Positions 11,353 to 25,100 of a stretch of 64,000 bases of DNA are shown in pieces. This stretch comes from Chrysoperla carnea (lineage: Eukaryota > Arthropoda > Insecta > Neuroptera > Chrysopidae): contig NC_058342.1 in NCBI RefSeq assembly GCF_905475395.1, positions 31,020,140-31,084,139 of the forward strand, written 5' to 3'. Each line of letters opens with the position of its first letter. Position 1 is the first letter of the stretch. The translations under genes were made by a program, and so were the position numbers. The notes beneath the pieces were generated by a model. That model ran no database searches and had not been told where the DNA came from. It was given only the letters and a program-made list of their open reading frames with translations.

Positions 11353-14300
11353 ATGGAGATAGCGAAATCGTTGTTTAGTAATCGACCCCACGACGGTTAC
11401 GTGGGCAAAGAGGATCATGACGTAATTATAAATTTTATTTAAAAAATTTTAATATGTTTTCGATAAAAAAAACCTTGAATTATTTCAGAAAAAAATTGAA
11501 TCAGATGTTTTAGAAGAATTCGATAATGATACAATTTTATCCGATATTGTAGAAGGATTAACGGTAACAGATGGTTTAATACCAAGTCCAGGTGGCCCAT
11601 TCAGTGCTTTAACACCAAGCATGTGGCCACAAGATATTTTAGCGAAATTGGGACAACCAGAAGATCCAAATTCACAACCTGACTATCGGTAAATAACAAA
11701 CAAATCATAATTTCGACATAAAATTTTTATTGTAAAATGTATTATATAGATTCGATGAATTTGGATTTCGGGTTGAAGAAGAAGATGGTCCCGAACAAAA
11801 TTCCAATAAATTATTAGGCATACCATTTGTGGAGGATCCACAACATCGATTACAATGGGTGGCACATCTAGAATTTTCACATAATAAAGAAATATCAGAT
11901 TTAACATGGGAAAAAGTGGATGTACGTTTACCTCGAACCGAAAAATTACGTTCAATGGTTCGAGCTGGTATACCAAATTCATTACGTCCACAAATGTGGA
12001 TGCGAATGTCAGGTAAAGAAAGTTTTCTTTCATTTTATCCAAAAACCTTAATAAGTTTTCCACAAAATACAATTCTCTAGTTTCTAGCCCAAAATTTGGG
12101 ACCTTTTAACCCTTTAGACTGATTTCTTTCGTGCCATAATCATTACTCTTGTGATGAGAGAAAATCTCACGCTATTACGCAACCGCTCTGAAGGGTTAAA
12201 AGATTAATACAAATTATGGACTGTTTTAGGCGCATTGGAGAAGAAACAAAAATCGGAGATTAGCTACAAAGATGTTGTGAAGGCTTCCAGTAACGATGCA
12301 CTAATGACCTCCAAACAAATTGAGAAAGATCTGCTCCGAACAATGCCGACGAACGCATGTTTTAGTCATATGAACAGTACAGGTGTGCCGAGACTTCGTC
12401 GTATATTACGTGGAATTGCTTGGTTGTATCCAGATATTGGATACTGTCAGGGAATGGGAATGATTGTGGGATCTTTGTTGTTGATGATGGAGGAAGATGA
12501 TGCTTTCTGGATGATGTGTACCATTGTTGAAGATCTTCTACCCGCCAGTTATTATAGTCCAACTTTAATTGGTTAGTAAGACAATATCATGGGAAATATT
12601 AGGGAATTCTGAGATTCTGGAAAAATTAAGGAGTTTATTTATCGACCAAGGTGTCTCTAAAATTGAAGCTTCCCTCGAGTTATATATTTTAATATTCTTC
12701 GAGTTAGTTTTGACATTTTAATCTACAAAAAATAAAATTATTTTTCAGGTATTCAAGCAGATCAAAGAGTCTTACGTACGCTAATATTTAATTATTTACC
12801 GGATGTGGATGAAACATTAAAAAATCACGACATTGAGCTATCGTTGATAACGTTACATTGGTTTTTAACGTTATTTGCTAGTGTGGTCCACATGAAAATT
12901 CTGTTACGAATATGGGATTTATTATTTTTTGAGGGATCAATTGTATTATTTGAGATAACGTTAGCAATGTTAAAATTAAAAGAACCCGAATTAAAACAAT
13001 TAGAAAATTCCGCCCAAATATTTAACGCGTTATCCGATATACCTGGTGATATAGATGATATTGATAAAATTTTAGAAGTAAGTATTTAAATATCACGTAC
13101 TTATTTTATTAAGGTAGTACGAGCGCCAAGGGACTTAGAATTAGGGTTGAAATTATTTGTACCCTATTTTCAACTTTGATGATGAATTTTGTTATAACTT
13201 GCAGGTAGCACAAAGTTTAGTAAATTTTTTAAGCGAAGTAATGATAGAAACACATCGTCGACGGCATTTAGCATACTTAATGGCTGACCAAGGTACACTT
13301 GTGGGTAATCCAGAAGCTGCACCGAATCTTCCCAAGCAACATTTAGCAAGACGACAAATGAAAAAACAAAAATCAATGTTTCAAATGTTATTTTTCGGAG
13401 ATGAGGGCACTGAAGACGACATTAAATGTAAAAATGTTAAGCAAACTGAAATTTTGGTTGATTTACGTGAAGCCATTTTACAGGTAATTAAATAGAGTTC
13501 GTACCAATTAAGAAAATCAGAAATTATCAGGGAAATCGATTAGAGAAATTGCCTTTTGTGTGCGATTTTATATGTTTACTGCTATTGTTTATCGTTGTTT
13601 TATTAAAATAATTTAGGTGGCAAGACATTTTATGGCGGCCGAACCAAAATTACAAATATCCTTAATTGCCGATTATTCAATGGAAAGTCATACAGCTGAC
13701 CATGACAATTATGTGAATGTATCACGAAGCCGTAAACGGCGTGCAAAAGCTTTATTAGATTTTGAGCGACATGATGATGACGAATTAGGTTTCCGAAAAA
13801 ATGATATCATTACGATCATCAGTCAAAAGGACGAACATTGTTGGATTGGGGAACTAAACGGTCTAAGAGGTAACAACAAAGTTTGAATTTTAAAAAAAAT
13901 CGATTTTTATGGGGGGAAATTATATTTTAGGTTGGTTCCCTGCAAAATTTGTTGAATTGCTCGATGAACGAAGTAAACAATATACATGCGCTGGTGATGA
14001 TAGTATCTCGGAAACTGTTACCGATTTGGTACGTGGTGCGCTTTGTTCAGCAATAAAACAAGCTTTGGAGCATGGAATGAAACGACCGTCATTTTTAGGT
14101 TTGTAAAATTATTTCTTTCATGGGGTTTGGAAACAAGTAATGTTTCCACGAAATATTGTCCGCTGTATAAGATGTTCGAACATATAAATGTCAGATAATT
14201 CAATTCCTCGAAGCATTTTTAAACAACCTTAGATTGAAGACTTGTGACTTGTTCGGGAGCCCAAAAGCCCGAAGTGCGACTTGAATGTCTGAGAAAATAC

Positions 14301-15700
14301 TGATATGTGTCCCACTGTGTCCTTTCTTGTAACAGATCTGGACACCTCTCAGTAGAGCGAAGCTTTATGTTTAAAAAATTGTCGCGTATTGATATAGAGG
14401 AATCGCTTTCTTACTCAAATTGAACTTATGGTAAAGCGGGCAAAATATTTTATATACGAGTTATTGATTAAAGTTTGTTCCTAGGTGGACCATGTCATCC
14501 ATGGCTATTTATCGAAGAAGCTGCCACAAAAGAAGTTGAACGTGATTTTAATTCAGTGTATAGTAGATTAGTTCTTTGTAAAACGTATAGACTGGACGAA
14601 GATGGTAAAGTTTTAACTCCTGAAGAGGTAAAAATATCTTATAAATCTTGTTGGTCGTAGAGCCTAGAGCATCGAACCTACTTCCTCTATTTTTTGTTTT
14701 TTCAGTTACTATATCGATGTGTACAAGCAATAAATCACTCTCATGACAATGCACATGCGCAAATGGATGTTAAATTACGTAGTTTAATTTGTTTAGGTTT
14801 AAATGAGCAAGTGTTACATTTGTGGATGGAAGTTTTATGTTCATGTGTGGAAGTTGTACAAAAATGGTAAGTTTCTGAAACAGTTTTATCACCAGGACCA
14901 TCTTTAAACTATCAGATGGCCTGGACACTTTTTCCTCATGGGGCTATGGATAGAATTTTCACACTGTTTATTGGTCGGCTGAACCAATCTTTAATCCGTG
15001 GGGACTTTTTCGTTACAATTTGGGGGATCCATAGAACTCGAGGAAAAAAATACTTTTTTTATCACCAGGGCCGCCTTTAAACTATTGGGGGCCCTGTATA
15101 CTTTTTCCTCGTGAGGTCTCTATGGATAAAATCTTCACACTGCTTTTTGGTTGGCTGAGCCAATCTTCATTCCGCGGGGACCTTTTTCGTTACAATTTGG
15201 GGGATTCATAGAACTCAAGATAGTGGGCACTACCACGAGAGCTACATTCGGATCCTTTTTTTTACACTTAATCTTGAAGTCCTGAGCATTGACCCACAAT
15301 GCCCAATGGGAAAGAAGGGTCTGTATATCATCCACCACATGTTTTGTGTTCCAGTTGCTCAAATATAGTGGGATCTATTAAATTTTACATTTTTTGACAT
15401 CCAGTTCTTGCTCCCTACTAGAAATAATCCTAGCAGAATTGTATTATCTTCACTGCCCGAAGTAATATTTTTTATTAGGCTTAAATTTTGTTTTTTTTTT
15501 TAAGGTATTATCCATGGTCGTTTGTAAATAGCCCAGGATGGGTTCAAATTAAATGTGAATTACGAATATTATCCCAATTATCATTCAATTTGAATCCAGA
15601 TTGGGAAATTCCAGTCAAAAAGGACATAAACAGCCAACCCTTAAAGGATGGTGTACGTGATATGCTAGTGAAACATCATCTATTCAGTTGGGATCTTTGA
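11353..15700 (+). CDS. SGSM3: Small G protein signalling modulator 3 (TBC, SH3 and RUN domains)
   Basis: Eleven exons: 11353-11421, 11489-11688, 11750-12012, 12230-12571, 12749-13077, 13205-13483, 13617-13869, 13931-14098, 14485-14627, 14706-14866 and 15505-15700. They total 2403 bp, 800 aa plus stop; all introns are GT-AG and in phase. The TBC Rab-GAP domain runs about 163-380, starting [17 protein letters not shown]. Both catalytic fingers are present: the arginine finger R214 in IEKDLLR and the glutamine finger Q251 in GYCQGM, so GAP activity is expected. An SH3 domain follows at about 535-592 ([19 protein letters not shown], then [10 protein letters not shown]), then a RUN domain at about 600-790. 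This order is characteristic of SGSM3 (RUTBC3/MAP), which acts on Rab and Rap GTPases in membrane trafficking. The acidic N-terminus (about 1-110) also matches the family. Very confident. Confidence 0.95.
12110..12195. mobile_element. Tiny piggyBac-type mini-element in SGSM3 intron 3
   Basis: An 86-bp sequence is flanked on both sides by TTAA (12106-12109 and 12196-12199). It begins CCCTTTAGA and ends TCTGAAGGG, imperfect inverted ends. TTAA target duplication with ends starting CCC is the hallmark of piggyBac-type transposons; this copy is far too short to code for anything. Elements with related ends lie at about 33.37 and 52.35 kb. Confidence 0.6.
14887..15232. repeat. 173-bp tandem duplication in SGSM3 intron 10
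   Basis: Two head-to-tail copies, 14887-15059 and 15060-15232, each starting TATCACCAGG and containing TTTTTCCTC, CTATGGAT and TTTCGTTACAATTTGGGGGA. They differ at roughly one base in ten to fifteen. The polypyrimidine tract before exon 11 (T-run at 15490-15500) is unaffected. Confidence 0.8.
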
Positions 15701-16489
15701 ATTGTTTCGGGTACAACCATACAATTGATGGGGTAGTAAAATCCTACCTTGTTTTCACCACCGAAATAATTATCTATAAAAATATAGTAGTCTCGCTGCC
15801 ATTCCTATAATTCTTCCATGAAACTTTTTATTTTTTATTTAAAAAAATGTTTTAATATTTTAAACGAAACATCTCGAAATCTGTTCGAAAAATATTAAAC
15901 CGATTAGTATTCGATTAAATTTCGGCAAAAAAGTTTTATTAGTAGAAAAATCAGTGATCATTCGTCCAAAATATTATTTAATACAAGACTGGACTTTGAT
16001 TTTTGGCGAACATTTAATCCAATACTTTTTATTAAAATATTCGATAACTCGATCTTGATCTCCAAACAATAAGATAAAAATTTTTCATCAAAGCTGCGGT
16101 CATACGATGTTTCCATTTCAACGCACGTTTGCTAATACGTGCGTTGAAATTGACGTTCGAGTAGACAGCTGAATTTAACACAATGCATTGCAAGGTTAAA
16201 TATGTAAACACGGGGCTGTTTGCAAGAACGGGGAGAAGGGACATTTTATAAGATTGAGATTCAGATATACGTAATATTTTAAATCAATAAATTCTTATGA
16301 CTTTAAATTAGTAATAGATGGAGGTAATGAGCCTAATGATTTTACCAAATAAAACGTATTTTAAGGAAAATCATCTGAATTGATAGATCATTTATCGAAT
16401 ATTTTAAAGGAGAAACTACTTTAATGAAATAAAAGGGGAAATTCGATTTTTTTTTTTTAACTATTTTTATCTCTATCAACAATTAAATT

Positions 16490-16868
16490 AACAAGTGAAA
16501 CCAAGAAATTGAGTTAATTGTTGAAATACCCTGTATAGAAAGTGTTGGTTGTTAGTCCTTGCATTATTTTTAATAAATTAGAAAAGTTTAAAAAACCAAC
16601 ACAATCATAGCGGCCTTTTGGGCAACATTTTGGTTGTCAAAGTTTTTCAATAGTATTTTCTATATTTTCTAGATTTTTTTTTTCGTTTTCGAGAATTTTG
16701 CAAAAGACCATTAGTTGAAGCTACCTGCAAATTGTCTCTCAAGTGTCTATCGTTTATAGTTTTGGAGAAAGTGGACACCAAACTTTTGTCTTAGTTTGCA
16801 CCCTCATGGGTAAACAATGATGTTTATGAAAAAATGTTTCAAACAAAAGTTGTTTAAAAAATATATTA
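16490..16868 (+). repeat. Dispersed repeat family DR, 5' portion
   Basis: Begins ACAAGTGAAA, then ATACCCTGTATAGAAAGTGTTG, TTATTTTTAATAAATTAGAAAAG, TTTATAGTTTTGGAGAAAGT and AAACAATGATGTTTATGAAAAA. The same blocks occur in the same order at 47.3 and 49.5 kb. The 3' part of the family is missing here. Confidence 0.8.
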
Positions 16869-18217
16869 GAGCCATATCAAATTTTCCCAAAACACTATAA
16901 ATCGTGATCTCGTAGTTATAAAACGGATTTATAACTTACTCTTCCGCCCACTCCCCGTGACTTTCAATACAGTTCATAGATCATTATTTTTAGAGTAAAT
17001 ATGATTAAAAAAGAAGTGATTTTTTTTGAGTTATTAAAGTAGATTCTCCCCTCAATTTTAATTTGTTTTATTAATTAAGTATAAATTTTTTAATTGTAAA
17101 AAAATTAAAAATAAAGTTATGTACAAAGATATGAAAATAATAAAAAAAGAGAACACTCTTCTATTTTAACAACAGATAAATAAATATTTATGACAATTTC
17201 AAATTTAAATTGTTTTTTTTATTCGTTTTATTTTTTTTTACACCAAATATAGGAGAAAATACATTTTTTGTTTTATTTAAGTACGAAAATTGTAAAAATT
17301 CTTCAGTATCAAAAAATTGGCGGACATTTTTTAATTTTGGTGGGATTTTATTGTAAAATAATCCATCTCAGTCTCTGTGAATTGTGCAAAAAAAGTCATA
17401 CAGCGTTAAAAAAATTTGTAAGTAGCAGGTCATTCCATCACTTAAGTCATATTTTCCCCTCATTAGAAGCTTCTAAAATAAGGTTTTTCATTAAAATGGA
17501 TTTTATGCTTTTCATGTTTTTTTAAAAACGAATGGACGTAAGTTGGCCTGGCCCCATTCTAGCCGTTTAAATTTTAAATACCCCGCCGAGTTAGCTTGTA
17601 TGTTTCTGGAGTTTTAGGGATAATGCACCCGTCATTTATCTCCGTAGATCTTCGAAACAATGCTAAGTCTTTATATTTTCGGGGGAAATATGACTAAAAA
17701 TGATGTAGATCCCCAGGCCTGGCTTGACAACGCTGTATATTCCTTAAGTCTATGGTTTTATAATTTAAAAATTTAATCTAATTAATTGGCACATTCAATA
17801 ATTAAAAAAAATGAAAGCTGCATTAAATATTATTTACACAGTAAATAAAAATATTTTAAATACAGTTAAACTTGTATAAAAACTATTTCATACACATAAT
17901 GCGTAAATGAACAGTAAAACCTTTCTAAAAAAAGTATGTGATACTCGAAATTAATAAGTTACCCGTGTTATTAAAATTTACAGTCAAATATTCTAAATAT
18001 CTTTTTATAAATAAAATTTTAGATAAAAATCGGGAAAATTTTATATAAATTTTCTTCTAACTAAATTGTTAATAATATAAAATAAATTTTCTAAGGTTAT
18101 ATAAGCCGGCAGTGACACATTTCCGATTTCATTTTCCTTGAATCCGGCAAATACAGTCTATAAAGTTTAGTAATTTACGATGTCAAAAAACTAATATACA
18201 TAAATTACACGCCCAGC

Positions 18218-18530
18218 GCCTGGTCTAGAGCCATTTCAGAAAGGTTGCTTCTCTTCTTCTCTTTCAGGGAGCCCTGGAAAATTGTTGATCACACGGAAAA
18301 CTTAACATTGATGAATATTCATTCATTCATTACAAAACCGGATGTTCGACACTTTAAAAATCGCAATTTTCAAAATGTCGGATAAAATGAGTTAAATTTT
18401 TTATTAAAAATTGTCCAGGCCAAAGAGAATAACCCGGCTACGAAAATTTTCGTAGAGGAAAAACTTGTTAAGTGTGACTTTAATAGTATTTGACAGCTTC
18501 TCAAATACTGCACCTGGTTCTAGACCAGTG
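18218..18530. repeat. Possible short inverted-repeat element
   Basis: CTGGTCTAGAGCCA at 18220-18233 faces TGGTTCTAGACCAG at 18515-18528, 14 bp with one mismatch. Nothing recognisable lies between. A weak case based only on the ends. Confidence 0.3.
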
Positions 18531-18769
18531 GATCTGCATGGCCTAAATATTAAAATGATAAATAAAATACTGTTGCGATATTTTTTTTAACAAAATAGAC
18601 TATTCTAAAAAATAAAATGGTTTTTTTAATATTTAAAACAATAAATAATTAAAAGATCTCAAAATTTGGATGTAGATAAAATCTACTCGAAATTACAGAG
18701 TGTTTGAGAAAAATAATGCAACAAAAACTTCGAAATACATATTCCTATGAAATTCCCTGATTTTTCATG

Positions 18770-18895
18770 ATCATAGCAAAAATTTCTTGACTTTTTCCAG
18801 CATTCAAATCGATTCACCCGTTTTATAGCTACGGTGCCACGAATAGACACACACATAGCGGCCAAACACCTCTCTTTTTGCGTCGAGGGTTAAAA
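18770..18895. repeat. Dispersed repeat with CGGTGCCACGAATAGACACACA block
   Basis: The sequence ...GGTGCCACGAATAGACACACACATAGCGGCCAAACACC... is closely matched at about 37.76-37.88 kb (GATGCCACAGACAGACAGAC...CCATAACGGCCAAACACC). Both end in a run of T and a GGGTTAAAAA-like tail. This has the look of a widespread insect retroposon 3' end; family not assigned. Confidence 0.45.
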
Positions 18896-19108
18896 ACATT
18901 TTGGATTTCCAACAAGTACCCAACCATGCATAGATACGAACTAAGCAATTACCCGATTATTCAAATTCGTAAAATAATATCTTCAAAGTCGTCACATTTT
19001 TCATGAATTTTACCATTTTTAGCACTGTTTTTTTTTTTCAAACACCCTGTACAAAATCATAAAATTTGAGACCTAAAAAGCGTATTTTAATAAAAATTAA
19101 AAACAAAA

Positions 19109-22100
19109 TTAAGTAGTTTCCATATCACGATGAACAGTCACTGGAACTAACAAACAATGGCGATGAATATTCGTTGTACCGGGTACGGTAGTTGGCACCA
19201 CTGTTGTATCCCCATTACCACTATTTACAAATTTATGTTGAGGTGATCCAACTGAGGAGCTCAAACAATTATCTGTTGAAATGGACGTACTATTTGAACC
19301 AACATCCGAATGATTCTCATCGTTTAGGGTTAACAATGGTTCCACGAGTGCGACAGACAAGTGTTCCGATTCATCGTGTGGTGTCATTGTTGAATATCCA
19401 TGATCCGAATCACCGGTCGTGTGTGGTCTACGATATCCAGTCGATAATCGATATGGTGACACGGTTTCTAGATTGTAGACCATTAAACGGTCCCGATAAC
19501 CATCACGTTCTTCGTTCATGTCATCCATTTCGAGATGATTAACACGTAATCCTGATATTTGTCCTTGATCCATACCGGGAGCACCTTCTAAGTACAATTC
19601 ATCCCCTCCAATTGAGATGTAGTGTTGTCGATAGAAGTATATGATTAAGGATAGTATTAGACATAGGACTACTAAACAACCCACAATCGGGCCTATGGCG
19701 GAGTACGTTGATGCCAATAAATCACCAGACGTTATTGGACCTTAAAAAAAAGTTAATGATGTTTAATATAGAGTGCCTACAAAAAACGTCGCAATAATGA
19801 GTGTGTATATTTTTTGGGACACTATATACATTATTGATAGGTCTTGCCAGGCCCCTCTTTTTCACTCGACATCCTGGACAAGTGAAAAGGTCCTTGCAAT
19901 CAACTGGGGCCCCAGTCAGCTCTTAAAAAAAAGCATTCTTTGAAGCCGTCAAAAACATGGCGAAACGAAAACTGAGAGAGTTATAATTATTAACTTACCA
20001 TTTGTACTATCTCCATACGGTGTAACAGATCCCAAAATACCATTAAAACATGAATTTAAGGACGTACAAAAGGGTATTTCCAGTGGAGTTTCCCCATCAA
20101 TATTAATTTGACACCATTCACATCCAATGATTCCCATACAACTATCTTGGGTCGTATATAGCTCACAATGAAAATTAGAACATGGTTTTAAATTTGATAT
20201 TTTTGTGTAGAATAAACTGTTTCCAACTGTGAAATGTTCGTTGATAATCATTGGACAAATCGGATTTTTGTGGAATGATGAAGTGATGTTTGTATTTGGG
20301 CATGTTTGTTGTTTTAGAAGGTTTAAAGGACATTCGCATGGACATTCACATTCGTTTTGTTCCATTCGATTACAATTTAAACATAATCGATCAACCTAGA
20401 AATAAATCAAATTTGAATTAATCTCTCAGAGTTTAAAATTTACAAAAACTGAAGAAAGACAAAAAATTTCCTGAATTTTTAGATTTTAAATGTTTTGTCA
20501 CTCGAGATCGGAAACTTGGATTATTCATTTGGCTAACAAACATGAAAAACACAGCAAAAAAATCAGAATACTTTATCTGATGCAAAGTCAAAATCGAGTT
20601 TGGTGTTCCAGTTTGTATTTTTTCGACTGGGTTTTTGTTTTTATTCGGGGGAGGGTAATTTTTAGTTAAAGAATTGTCATTATAGTTGACAAGTTTGTTA
20701 GGAATGAACTTCGAAGATACTTAACGATTTTGATCAAATTCAGTCACTATATGCGTTTTGGTCCAACTTCAAATATAAGATAGTTTTTAGTCGCCTGTTC
20801 TCTCTGCCCCCCCCCCTCCCCAAATCATGGAGGGGCAGGGAGTTGATACAAATTCGTCATTTTTGAATCTAGCTATTATATATATTATATTGAAGCTAGC
20901 GATCATGATGGTACGGTCTAATGTCGTTATAACCGATTTTGACTGTACATAGCTACTGATGAAAATTTGAGACTTTTTTTGAATTTTTAAGAAGAACTTC
21001 TGTTATACATACCATACTGCAAGGGCAAAATGTGGCACTATTTTCGCAGGACGAATTTACGATACCAATAAATAAATTGGTACCAGCGATTGAAGTAATT
21101 TGATATTTGGAGCAATGTTCGCCATGAATCATATTTCGAATCACACCAACAAAACTGGTATTAAATTGATAATATCTGTAAAAAACAAATTATGATAAAA
21201 ACCGGGATTCTTGCTTTACGACCTCTTCCAGGACGGCGATCAAATTGTAGGGATCCGACATGGTTAATCTGCCTCTATTCAGAATTCAATTCTAGGTTAT
21301 ATTATTTCATCATTAACAATAGCTTTTACTAAAATTCCCTGACTATTCTAGAATGTCAAAATGCCCTTACATTTTCAGATCGATCGCCCCCTAGTCTTCA
21401 CTTTGAATATACAAACCTTTGCATTGTTCCATCCAAAAAATTATTACATAAAATCTTCTTGACGAAATATTTTTGATTGAGTATATCGTTTGCCACAATC
21501 GATTCTTTATTCACAATATGAATTTGTTCGACGGGTCCACGACCGTTTGGGTCCACCAGACTTGGATGCGATATTAAATAACCTTTGTCGTCCATTAGAA
21601 AACATTTCACATTTGTTTGCTTGCAAAATGGAATTTTCTCAATAATTAATTTATAAAAGTAGCCAAGAGTCAGATCAATGCCCATTACTGCGAAAACAGC
21701 ATCTTTTGTTGTATGCATTAAATTCCGTTTACCCTCGTAAACGGTATGCGATAATGTGACGATGTAACCAGCACCTCCTGCATCTAAGTAGGGAGGCGTT
21801 AGTATAACACGTCCTGGATGTTCCAACGCACGTTGATACCATACACGTTTTGTTGGATCTAGTCCAGGTTGAACATTTGTTCCAGGATATATCTAATTAA
21901 AAACAAAAATTGTTTAAATATAATCCATTCAATTATCAAAATTATTTAATGATAATTACTAATTAACTACAATATTTTAAAATTCAAAGAGATCACAGCC
22001 ACTCGTAGATTAAATATTTGCCTAAAATCCACAATAAGTTTCAAAAACGTGTGGTCCTGGTTCCCAAATTTAGCAGAATATTGATGAAAAATCCAAAAAT

Positions 22101-25100
22101 TTTAATCACATCCAAATTGTATCCAATTTTGATAAACCAAGTATGCAATTCTACTAATTTTGGGTCATACTTTTCAAATTTGTGTTCAAATTTAACCTTA
22201 CTTTAATAGATTGCAAGAATGTGAGCTCCTGGTCCCGACATTTAGTACAATGGTGAATGGTAGCGAAAAACTAATATCATAAATGAAAAGTGCGGCCCAA
22301 AATTGGTGGGTTTCAAAAACAATTCCATCCAGATCGGTTAAAATTTGGCTCTAATATCATAAAATTGATTTTTAGAACTTGATGACGTCATCAAAATCCA
22401 AAATTTTTAATTTTGCTCTATCACATCCAAATTTTATCCAATTTTGATAAATCAAGTATGCAATTATACTAAATTTGGGCCATACTTTTCAAATTTGTGG
22501 TCAAATTTAACCTTTCTTTAATAGGTTGCAAGAATGTGAGGTCCTGGTGCCGACATTTAATACAATGGTGAATGGTAGCGAAAAACTAATATCATAGATG
22601 AAAAATGTGACATAAAATTAGTGGGTTTCAAAAAAAATTCCACCCAGATCGGTTAAAATTTGGCTCTAATATCATAAAATTGATTTTTAGAACTTGATGA
22701 CGTCATCAAAATCCAAAAATTTTAATTTTGCTCTATCACATCCAAATTTTATCCAATTTTGATAAACCAAGTATGGAATTCTACTAAATTTGGGCCATAC
22801 TTTTCAAATTTGTGGTCAAATTTAACCTCAATTTAATAGGTTTCTATAATGAGAGGTTCTGGTCCCGACATATAGTACAAAGGTGAATAGTAGCGAAAAA
22901 CTAACATCATAGAGGAAAAGTGTGGCCTAAAATTAGTGGGTGTCAAAAAAAATTCCACTCAGATCGGTTAAAATTTGGCAGTAATAGCATAAATTCGATG
23001 TTTATAACTTAATGACGTCATCAAAATTCACCGTCATCATAATTCTACACTGCTGAACGTTTTAACTTTGATCAGAAATAAAATTTGGAAAATCTTACCT
23101 GTAAAACACCACCAGACGATGCAACATAACGTCGGACCGCATACTGACGTAACGATCCAGTAAGATGACGCATTTTTAAATAGTGCATCATATGTAACAA
23201 AGACAATACTTCATTACGTATATCCGGTTTAAAGCCAGGATTCGCAATTAAATTTGTATGATCTTTTAAATACGCCATATAATGTTCAATTGTGCGCGGT
23301 GTTGCATCTAGATCCCATTTGGAACGGAGCTGAGAATATGGTGATGAAAAACATGACGCACTCAAATATAAAACACCAGATGCTGAAAATCATTTTTATT
23401 GTAAGATCACTACGTCAAAATGGTACATTAGCGCAGGTCTAGGGTCATGAGTAATATTTGACAGTCATTTCATAACGATTGGAAATTTGAGAGGAGGGGA
23501 TGGTCGGTTTAAACTTGATGAATATTCATCGAGGACAATCTATACATAGTACAGGGCAACCTTAATATAACAAATTTTTCGTAATCACTTCGATAAAAGG
23601 TGTTTCTTATCAGTCGCGGAAAACCGAAACATCATTAATTATCTCTTTATAACAAATTTTAGACCAATCTAACCTCAATTTAACAAGCTCCAGTTTAACG
23701 AATTATTTGATATAATATTTACTTGTTCCCTTCCGATTTGTTATATCGAGGTTGCACTGCATAAACATCACTGTTATACTTACCAATAGATGTGATTTGT
23801 TTCAAGTGACGACAAACTGTATGCGGCGGTAATAAATCCAGTCGATGGTGTATCACATCCGCATTTTGTGGTAAACTAACGCGAGCTAATTTTTTCGAAT
23901 AAAAATGACGTCGATTGATATCCTTATTCGTAAGCACCATACAAATTATGTACCATTTTAATATTCCTTTGCATGTAAATACATTTTTATACTAAAACAA
24001 ACAAAATTTTTCTTAGTTAAAATCTCGTTTTCGGGTAATACGTTGTTCTCAAGAAGGATACAGAGAGCCCCATAATCGAAATGCTATTGACCCATTTGCG
24101 GTCCCCTTTTCTGTATTATTATTATTGACCGATATTAGAATTTCTTGATATCTGGGTTTCCCAAGTCCTTCGACTTATTGTCATAGGTAGGAAAATAAAA
24201 ATAGAAAAAAAAAACACTTACAAGAGGAATTTCAAAATGTTGATCAACAATCCCATTTTCGGTGAAAGTAACTGGTACTCCGCCATCCTCCATATATTGT
24301 TTAACCAGTGTCAAATTAAATTGTTTCTCTAACAAATGAATGTCCACATTTTGATTTTGATCCAAACATGTGTGCGGTTGATTTAAGGATCGATGCATAA
24401 TTGTTGCCCCATTTGAATTGATTAAAAATAGATATGGATTTTTCGAATGAGATCCCGTATACAAAATATCTTCTAATAAATTATTTAAATATATATCAAT
24501 TCCAAAAATACCATAATTGGTAAAATTTGTTCCAATTCCAAGGCTTATTGTTACCGTAGGTTCTAAAACAAAGAAAAGTTCTCAAAGCATCGGATCGATT
24601 CGATATATCGATGTATATCGAATATTCCTAGTTGAAAATCCCGAAAAAAGCTTCCCGCTACATTTGAACATCCCAGTGACTTTCATTTGTTCAGATTTAT
24701 AAGAAAATCACAACCCTCTTCGTTGACCTTCGATACAGTACATATATCTATATTTTCGGAGAAAACATGACAAAAAATTGAATGCTTGAGCTTACCTTTA
24801 CCAATAGAATCACATTTCGGTGAAGAAATTCGTAAATCCGTAAAATATTGATCGGTATCTTCATGTAAAATTCGATGATATCGTGCCGACGTTAATCCTA
24901 AATTATATATCGAATTAATCGATTGTACAAGTCCAGCTTTTAATAAATAATTCGTTTCTGGTACGTCTAATGCGATATATTTTGTAAAATTTATATTTGC
25001 TATATCTGTTAAAAATTGTTCTTCGTACATTAACGGTTTTGAATCTAGAAAACAAATTTTTGAATTTAGTTAACATTCAATTTTTACACTATCCTGTGGA

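Larger units (their letters stand above)
15701..19108. other. Convergent 3' spacer between SGSM3 and CACHD1
   Basis: SGSM3 and CACHD1 end facing each other across 3.4 kb. The spacer holds the 3' UTRs and repeats listed separately. No gene was recognised; the longest frames have no family features. Confidence 0.6.

Noticed and set aside
19192-19542. 116-codon plus-strand frame
   Set aside because: It is the antisense of the CACHD1 cytoplasmic-tail exon.
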